DNA of 64,000 nucleotides from Verrucomicrobia bacterium Tous-C9LFEB (GTDB lineage Bacteria; Verrucomicrobiota; Verrucomicrobiia; Methylacidiphilales; UBA1321): NCBI GenBank assembly GCA_002304345.1, contig NEUU01000001.1, positions 310,001 through 374,000 of the forward strand. The letters are read 5' to 3'. Under the pieces are notes generated by a model. That model worked only from the letters and a program-made list of their open reading frames with translations, was not told the origin of the DNA and did no database searches. Positions 60,514 to 64,000 of the stretch are shown here, piece by piece (the first letter of the stretch is position 1; each line of letters starts with the position of its first letter). A program made the translations under genes and the position numbers.

Positions 60514-61176
60514 TTATCTTTTCCGGGCGAGGGTGAGGCCATCGCCGATGGGAATCATGGAGAGGGTAACGCGCGCGTCTTCATGGATTTTCTCGTTGAG
60601 GGCGCGGATGGCTTGGGTATCGAGGTCGACATCTTCAGGATCGGCGACGCGACCGTTCCAGAGGACATTGTCGATGGCGATAAGTCCGCCGGGACGGGCG
60701 AGCAGGAGACAGCGTTCGTAGTAGCGATCAAGGTTCTCCTTGTCGGCATCGATGAAAAGGAAGTCGAAGGTATTGGCGTGGCCATTTTCGAGCAGGGTAT
60801 CGAGGGTTTCCCAAGCGGGAGCGATATGAATTTCGATCTTGCGCTCGAGCCCGGCTTCCCGCCAATAGCGCAGGGCGGTCTTGGCATGGTCCTGATTGAT
60901 TTCACAGGCGATGAGCTTGCCGTCGAAAGGAAGCGCCTGGGCAATGCAGAGGCCGCTGTAACCGGTGAAGACGCCGATTTCGAGTGCTTTTTGGGCACCC
61001 ATGAGTTCAATGAGAAGGCCGAAAAACTGGCCGACTTCCGGCGAAATCTGGATCTTTCCGTCAGGACGTTTAGCGGTTTCCTCACGCAGGGCGGCGAGCA
61101 GTTCCGTTTCGCGGGTGGCTACGGCCTGGTAGTATTCGTAAAGCCTGTCGGAGAGGGGGAGGGTGGTGTGGGACAT
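60514..61176 (-). CDS. Class I O-methyltransferase (caffeoyl-CoA OMT family)
   Basis: Protein of 220 residues. SAM motif ALEIGVFTGYSGLCIAQALP, metal-binding FDFLFIDADKENLDRYYE and GGLIAIDNVLWNGRVADPE identify the cation-dependent O-methyltransferase-3 family, which in bacteria acts on catechol-like small molecules or wobble uridine in tRNA (TrmR). The substrate here is unknown. It lies 45 bases before the FkbM gene; co-transcription is possible. Confidence 0.93.
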   Translation of the reverse strand: MSHTTLPLSDRLYEYYQAVATRETELLAALREETAKRPDGKIQISPEVGQFFGLLIELMGAQKALEIGVFTGYSGLCIAQALPFDGKLIACEINQDHAKTALRYWREAGLERKIEIHIAPAWETLDTLLENGHANTFDFLFIDADKENLDRYYERCLLLARPGGLIAIDNVLWNGRVADPEDVDLDTQAIRALNEKIHEDARVTLSMIPIGDGLTLARKR

Positions 61177-61322
61177 AAGCTTTCTAATACTCTACGGCTG
61201 AAGGGGGTAAATGGGAAAGCCCAATCTGCAAGCAGGTTCTCAGGCGGTAAATACTCTATTCCGCGTGACAAGGCGGTGCTTGGCATGGAAACTGCCGTGG
61301 AGGTGCCTGAAACTTCTCAATT

Positions 61323-64000
61323 ATGTCTATTCACGTCGCACTTACTCACGTCACGCATTATCGATACGACCGTCCGGTCACGCTCTCTCCCCAGATAGTT
61401 CGCTTGCGTCCGGCCCCGCATTGCCGCACGCCGATCGTGAGTTACGCCTTGCGCGTGACGCCGAAGGATTACTTCATCAACTGGCAGCAGGACCCGCAGA
61501 GCAATTATCAGGCGCGACTCTTTTTCCCGGAGAAGACCACCGAGTTCAAGATCGAGGTCGATGTGGTGGCCGAGATGTCGGTGATTAATCCGTTCGACTT
61601 TTTTCTGGAGGACGATGCCAAGGAATATCCCTTTGTCTACGACGCAAAGCTGGATCACGAGCTTGCGCCGTTCCTGCTGAAGCAAAAACCGGGACCGTTG
61701 TTTGCGGAACTGGTGAAGTCAATTGACCGCTCCAAGTTGCGCACGGTCGATTTTCTGGTTGGCTTGAATCGAAAACTGCAGGAGATGATCCGCTACACGA
61801 TCCGCATGGAGCCGGGAGTACAGACATGCGAGGAGACCTTGCAATTGCGTTCCGGCTCGTGCCGCGACTCGGCGTGGTTGCTGGCGCAATTGCTGCGGCA
61901 TCTCGGGCTGGCCTCGCGCTTTGTGTCGGGTTATCTCATTCAGCTCGCACCCGATGTGCGGGCGATTGATGGCCCCAGCGGTCCCGAAAAGGATTTCACC
62001 GATCTGCACGCGTGGACGGAAGTGTATCTTCCCGGCGCGGGCTGGATTGGTCTCGATCCGACCTCCGGCCTGATGGCGGGCGAGGGGCATATTCCCTTGG
62101 CGGCAACGCCCGATCCGACCAGTGCAGCGCCGATTTCCGGCGGGGTGGAGGAGTGCAAATGCGATTTCTCCTTCGAGATGAGCGTGCAGCGGGTGTACGA
62201 GAGCCCGCGCACGACCAAGCCGTACACCGAAGAGCAGTGGGCGGAAATCGAAGCGCTCGGCCACAAGGTGGACGAGAAACTCAAGGCGAACGATGTCCGG
62301 CTCACCATGGGCGGTGAACCGACGTTCGTGTCGAGCGTCGACATGGATGGCGAAGAATGGAACTTTACCGCGTTGAGCCCCAAGAAGCGCGAGCTTGGCT
62401 CGCAGTTGCTCAAGCGTCTCCAGAAACGTTACGCTCCCGGCGGTATGCTGCATTTTGGGCAGGGCAAATGGTATCCGGGCGAATCGTTGCCGCGCTGGGC
62501 CTTTGGCTGTTACTGGCGCAAGGACGGCGTGCCGATCTGGGAGAATCACGATCTCATCGCCGACGAGCATAAGAATTACGGGTATACCGATGCCGATGCG
62601 CAGGCTTTTTCCACGGAACTCGCCATCCGGTTGGGGCTCGATCCGAAATTCGTCATCCAAGCCTACGAGGATGCGTTCTATTATCTCTGGAAGGAGCGCC
62701 GTCTGCCAGCGAACGTTGATCCTTTCGACTCGAAATTGCGGGACAAGGAAGAGCGCGCCCGGCTCGCGCGGATATTCGAGCAAGGTCTCGATAAGGTCGT
62801 TGGCAGCATCCTGCCCGTGCAACGGTGGATTGGTGCGCAAGGTCCCTATTGGGCGACCGGCCCGTGGTTTGTCCGGCCGGAACGCATGTATCTGATTCCC
62901 GGTGATTCGCCTGTGGGCTTTCGCCTGCCGCTGGATTCGCTTCCTTGGGCGGCGGCGGGAGATCGCCCGGAAATTTTCGAACAGGACCCGATGGAGAAAC
63001 GCGAGTCGCTCCCCGATCGCCGCAAGCGTCCCGGACAGGCGTTCCGTTCCGTGTACGGTGGCGAAGGGCTGGAGCCCGGACAAGAAGGTTGGGGTGAGGG
63101 CGGCCCCATGCAACGCCGTTCCCGCGCGCAGACTCTGCCGCCGCGTCCACCGGAAACGCCGCTCGAAGGAGAAGTCTGGCCGCCGCCGGGCTATTCGACG
63201 AATTTCCTGATTCGCACGGCTCTCTGCGTCGAACCGCGCGATGGCAAGCTCTTTGTCTTCATGCCGCCGACGCATTCGATGGAAGATTATCTTGATCTCG
63301 TCGAAAACGTTGAGGCAACCGCGGCTGAACTCGACATGCCGGTGATGCTGGAGGGGTATACCCCGCCGCACGATCCGCGCGTGAACGTCTTCAAGGTGAC
63401 TCCTGACCCCGGCGTGATCGAAGTCAACCTGCACCCCGCGCATAGCTGGGACGAGTTGGTCAAGAATACGACCACGCTTTACGACGAGGCCCGGCAGATC
63501 AAGCTCGGTGCGGAAAAGTTCATGATCGACGGTCGCCACACCGGCACGGGTGGAGGCAATCACATCATCGTGGGCGGAGCCACGCCAGCGGACAGCCCCA
63601 TTCTGCGCCGTCCGGATTTGCTGCGAAGCCTGCTCAACTACTGGCACAATCACCCGTCGCTCTCGTACCTCTTTTCGGGAATGTTCATCGGGCCGACCAG
63701 CCAGGCACCGCGTGTGGACGAAGCCCGCAACGATTCGCTCTACGAGTTGGAAATCGCCTTCAAGCGTACTCCGCTCGCGGGGCATTGTCCGCCGTGGCTC
63801 GTCGACCGCATTTACCGCAATCTGCTGATCGATGTGACCGGCAATACCCATCGCGCCGAATTCTGCATTGATAAGCTGTACAATCCCGATTCCAGCTCGG
63901 GCCGACTCGGCCTGCTCGAGATGCGTTCGTTTGAAATGCCGCCGCATGAGCGGATGAGCCTGACGCAGCAATTGCTATTGCGCTCGTTGCTGTCCCGCTT
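61323..64000 (+). CDS. Transglutaminase/DUF2126 fusion protein (C-terminus beyond window)
   Basis: The frame opens at the ATG at 61323 and stays open to the window end, at least 892 residues. The N-terminal part is a transglutaminase N domain and core (about 1-260). Its Cys180 in SGSCRDSAWL, His229 in DLHAWTEVYLPG and Asp245 in GLDPTSG make the catalytic triad. From about 300 a DUF2126-type region begins (LTMGGEPTFVSS, LHFGQGKWYPGESLPRW, TGGGNHIIVGGATPADSPILRRP, LFSGMFIGPTSQAPRVDEAR). Large proteins of this layout (over 1,000 residues) occur with alpha-E and circularly-permuted ATP-grasp genes in a proposed peptide-synthesis system. That context would lie beyond the right edge. Confidence 0.93.
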   Translation, partial: MSIHVALTHVTHYRYDRPVTLSPQIVRLRPAPHCRTPIVSYALRVTPKDYFINWQQDPQSNYQARLFFPEKTTEFKIEVDVVAEMSVINPFDFFLEDDAKEYPFVYDAKLDHELAPFLLKQKPGPLFAELVKSIDRSKLRTVDFLVGLNRKLQEMIRYTIRMEPGVQTCEETLQLRSGSCRDSAWLLAQLLRHLGLASRFVSGYLIQLAPDVRAIDGPSGPEKDFTDLHAWTEVYLPGAGWIGLDPTSGLMAGEGHIPLAATPDPTSAAPISGGVEECKCDFSFEMSVQRVYESPRTTKPYTEEQWAEIEALGHKVDEKLKANDVRLTMGGEPTFVSSVDMDGEEWNFTALSPKKRELGSQLLKRLQKRYAPGGMLHFGQGKWYPGESLPRWAFGCYWRKDGVPIWENHDLIADEHKNYGYTDADAQAFSTELAIRLGLDPKFVIQAYEDAFYYLWKERRLPANVDPFDSKLRDKEERARLARIFEQGLDKVVGSILPVQRWIGAQGPYWATGPWFVRPERMYLIPGDSPVGFRLPLDSLPWAAAGDRPEIFEQDPMEKRESLPDRRKRPGQAFRSVYGGEGLEPGQEGWGEGGPMQRRSRAQTLPPRPPETPLEGEVWPPPGYSTNFLIRTALCVEPRDGKLFVFMPPTHSMEDYLDLVENVEATAAELDMPVMLEGYTPPHDPRVNVFKVTPDPGVIEVNLHPAHSWDELVKNTTTLYDEARQIKLGAEKFMIDGRHTGTGGGNHIIVGGATPADSPILRRPDLLRSLLNYWHNHPSLSYLFSGMFIGPTSQAPRVDEARNDSLYELEIAFKRTPLAGHCPPWLVDRIYRNLLIDVTGNTHRAEFCIDKLYNPDSSSGRLGLLEMRSFEMPPHERMSLTQQLLLRSLLSR

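Noticed and set aside
61719..63971. 750-residue minus-strand open frame near the right edge
   Set aside because: The plus strand here encodes a clear transglutaminase/DUF2126 protein with a full Cys-His-Asp triad. The minus-strand frame is Arg/His-rich without family motifs.
1..64000. tRNA or rRNA genes, integrase, transposase or prophage genes
   Set aside because: I looked for tRNA arms, rRNA motifs and DDE or tyrosine recombinase motifs and found none. The only mobile-looking DNA is the small non-coding repeats.

Overview
The window looks like a Verrucomicrobiota chromosome (or a close relative in the Planctomycetes-Verrucomicrobia-Chlamydiae group). It is GC-rich and Gram-negative in type: TonB-dependent receptor, autotransporter beta-barrel, AsmA-like protein. 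It carries two genes with PEP-CTERM sorting tails, a prepilin-like protein with a DG-type C-terminus, a secreted protein ending in the 'DGxxNLxxxAxGL' tail usual in that group, and clear Shine-Dalgarno sequences before only some genes. The assignment rests on these traits only; no rRNA or tRNA gene was seen.

Layout. 1-6467 (minus): RRM protein (cut by the edge), AsmA-like protein, CPBP protease, then the housekeeping run rplY-pth-rpsF-ssb closed by a strong terminator. 6780-18167: an orphan NtrC-type regulator, a 1262-residue secreted multidomain hydrolase, thyA, a small lipoprotein and a 1393-residue autotransporter. 18370-26169 (plus): two transcription units, each headed by a promoter-like sequence and a cobalamin riboswitch. 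The first carries two PEP-CTERM surface-protein genes (one a tandem fusion), a pseudopilin-like protein and a Cys-rich CWC protein; the second carries a BtuB-like receptor and a TonB. 26241-31758: miaB, a membrane protein, a Gly/Tyr-rich secreted protein, an M50 protease, a NamZ-like muramidase, a lone RelE-like protein and a small membrane protein. 31928-35782 (minus): panB-folK and dapF-dapA-dapB. 36130-41260: BcsA-like glycosyltransferase, rmuC, uvrB. 41567-49173 (minus): a nearly gapless series, cNMP-binding protein > AI-2E family > polX > TPR protein > sugar ABC binding protein and two permeases. 49237-53704: msrP with a small PepSY-like membrane partner, a fungal-type cytosine deaminase homologue, an unknown protein, lpdA. 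53839-64000: larA, a LacI regulator divergent from an apparently cytosolic GH10 glycosidase, two GT2 glycosyltransferases, two methyltransferases, and a large transglutaminase/DUF2126 protein cut by the right edge.

The most interesting part is 18.4-26.2 kb. Both riboswitches end in the same hairpin that pairs away the Shine-Dalgarno of the first gene, so B12 should shut both units off together. This ties PEP-CTERM surface proteins, one with a propeller-like half, to BtuB/TonB uptake. My inference is a surface vitamin B12 capture system, analogous in role to the BtuG/BtuH helper proteins of Bacteroides but attached by PEP-CTERM/exosortase sorting. Several short dispersed or inverted repeats (8.3, 31.8, 33.2, 41.4, 51.3 and 52.3 kb) sit in the gaps, often directly behind stop codons.
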